NCBI GenBank assembly: GCA_947095535.1
Contig: OX352774.1
Location: 264,403,843 to 264,467,842, forward strand
Length of the DNA stretch: 64,000 bases
Source: Poecilobothrus nobilitatus
Lineage: Eukaryota; Arthropoda; Insecta; Diptera; Dolichopodidae
Direction of reading: 5' to 3'
Under the pieces are notes generated by a model. It did no database searches. It saw only the letters and a list, made by a program, of their open reading frames with translations, and was not told the origin of the DNA. This document shows positions 63,216 through 64,000 of this stretch, in pieces (position 1 is the first letter of the stretch; each line of letters opens with the position of its first letter). Made by a program: the position numbers and the translations under genes.

Positions 63216-64000
63216 TTGGGTCTATAAAAATCTTTTTTTTTGAAACTACACGGCGTTACCAAGCAATGTTTCTGTGAAGAGATTATTTAGAATTGTCATC
63301 GAGTAGATATTGATTGGATTTGCGAAAGCAGTTTTTATTACATGAGATTATATTATGTTAATAGTGGTCAATATAAGTAACAGATTGACGAAAATTTATT
63401 TTTAAAATATAAAATTTTATTTTATTTTTTTAAGTTTTTGTTAATAAATGAAAAATTGTTTCTTGTTTATATTTAAAAATTGTGATGTCTGTATTTTCAA
63501 ATTAGAATACATAATTACATAATATTAATATTTTAAGGCATGTTTAAATCTAAAGTAAATATTAATTAAGTGAGTGTTTCTGAAGATATCTTTTTTTAAA
63601 GAGGTTAAATTAGGGTCTTTAAAAGCAATTATTTAAATTATAAAAATAAAAAGATTTTAATTACAACACAATTCAGAATAGTTAAATTAAAGATAAATGA
63701 AAATTAATATTATATAGTAATAGTTGTATTCTATAGTTGTATTTTATAATATTTATTAACTTTTAATAGCCCAGATTAAATTGACACTTTATACATTGCA
63801 AAAAATATAATTTATTACAATGATTTGTTTATAATTAAAATTTGTAATTTATTTAAATTAAACGAGCAAGAAATTTCTTAAATTTCATTGAATTGAATCA
63901 TAAAATCTAAAATATATCGAGTGTAATAAAGAATTTTAGTTACATATATAGTAAATTAAATATAATTTACAAATATTTATTTTATTTTAATTATTTTATC

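Larger units (their letters stand above)
52649..64000. other. region upstream of beat exon A: first intron or 5' flank
   Basis: It should contain or precede the signal-peptide exon and promoter, which I could not identify. It holds family 1 copies G and H, three family 2 fragments, SINE copy 5 and the LINE insertion. The stretches 57.9-60.9 and 61.2-62.6 kb are AT-rich with nothing recognisable. Confidence 0.6.

Overview
This is a very AT-rich, intron- and transposon-dominated piece of an animal nuclear genome. The lineage is most likely a fly (Diptera). The reasons are a beaten path (Beat) family immunoglobulin gene with insect-style GT-AG introns, and two repeat families carrying the (GGAC/AGAC)n tetranucleotide tract that is typical of dipteran mini-me/DINE-like elements. 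Nothing bacterial, viral or organellar was recognised.

One real gene crosses the window on the minus strand: a Beat-family cell-surface protein with two Ig domains. Its coding exons lie at 52648-52440, 51002-50867, 22372-22110 and 17005-16559. The last of these is probably split by a 63-nt intron at 16869-16807. The introns measure about 1.4 kb, 28.5 kb and 5.1 kb. All four Ig-fold cysteines and both core tryptophans are present. The signal-peptide exon and promoter were not found and should lie at higher coordinates, possibly beyond the window. A second, unidentified coding-like stretch of 67 codons ending in a stop lies in the 28.5-kb intron (24765-24562, minus).

The rest is repeats. There are five copies of a tRNA-derived SINE, two with clear target-site duplications. 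Family 1 is about 1.25 kb when full length, with subterminal inverted repeats, a (GGAC)n tract and a 3' hairpin. Family 2 ends in a (GGAC)n tract, a conserved hairpin and a GGGTATAA terminus, and at three loci it sits next to family 1. Further elements with terminal inverted repeats are at 7282-8111 (9-bp target duplication), 10959-11925 (5-bp duplication), 19134-19495 and 29699-30156 (23-bp perfect inverted repeats). Three decayed non-LTR retrotransposon fragments are present. One, at 56385-57750, is a 5'-truncated reverse transcriptase flanked by an 83-bp direct repeat.

Layout: 1-16.5 kb is downstream of the gene and holds repeats plus AT-rich DNA; 16.5-52.6 kb is the gene with its introns; 52.6-64 kb is upstream DNA (or first intron) with more repeats. 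Most short open frames in the window are chance products of poly-A/T sequence and are not annotated.
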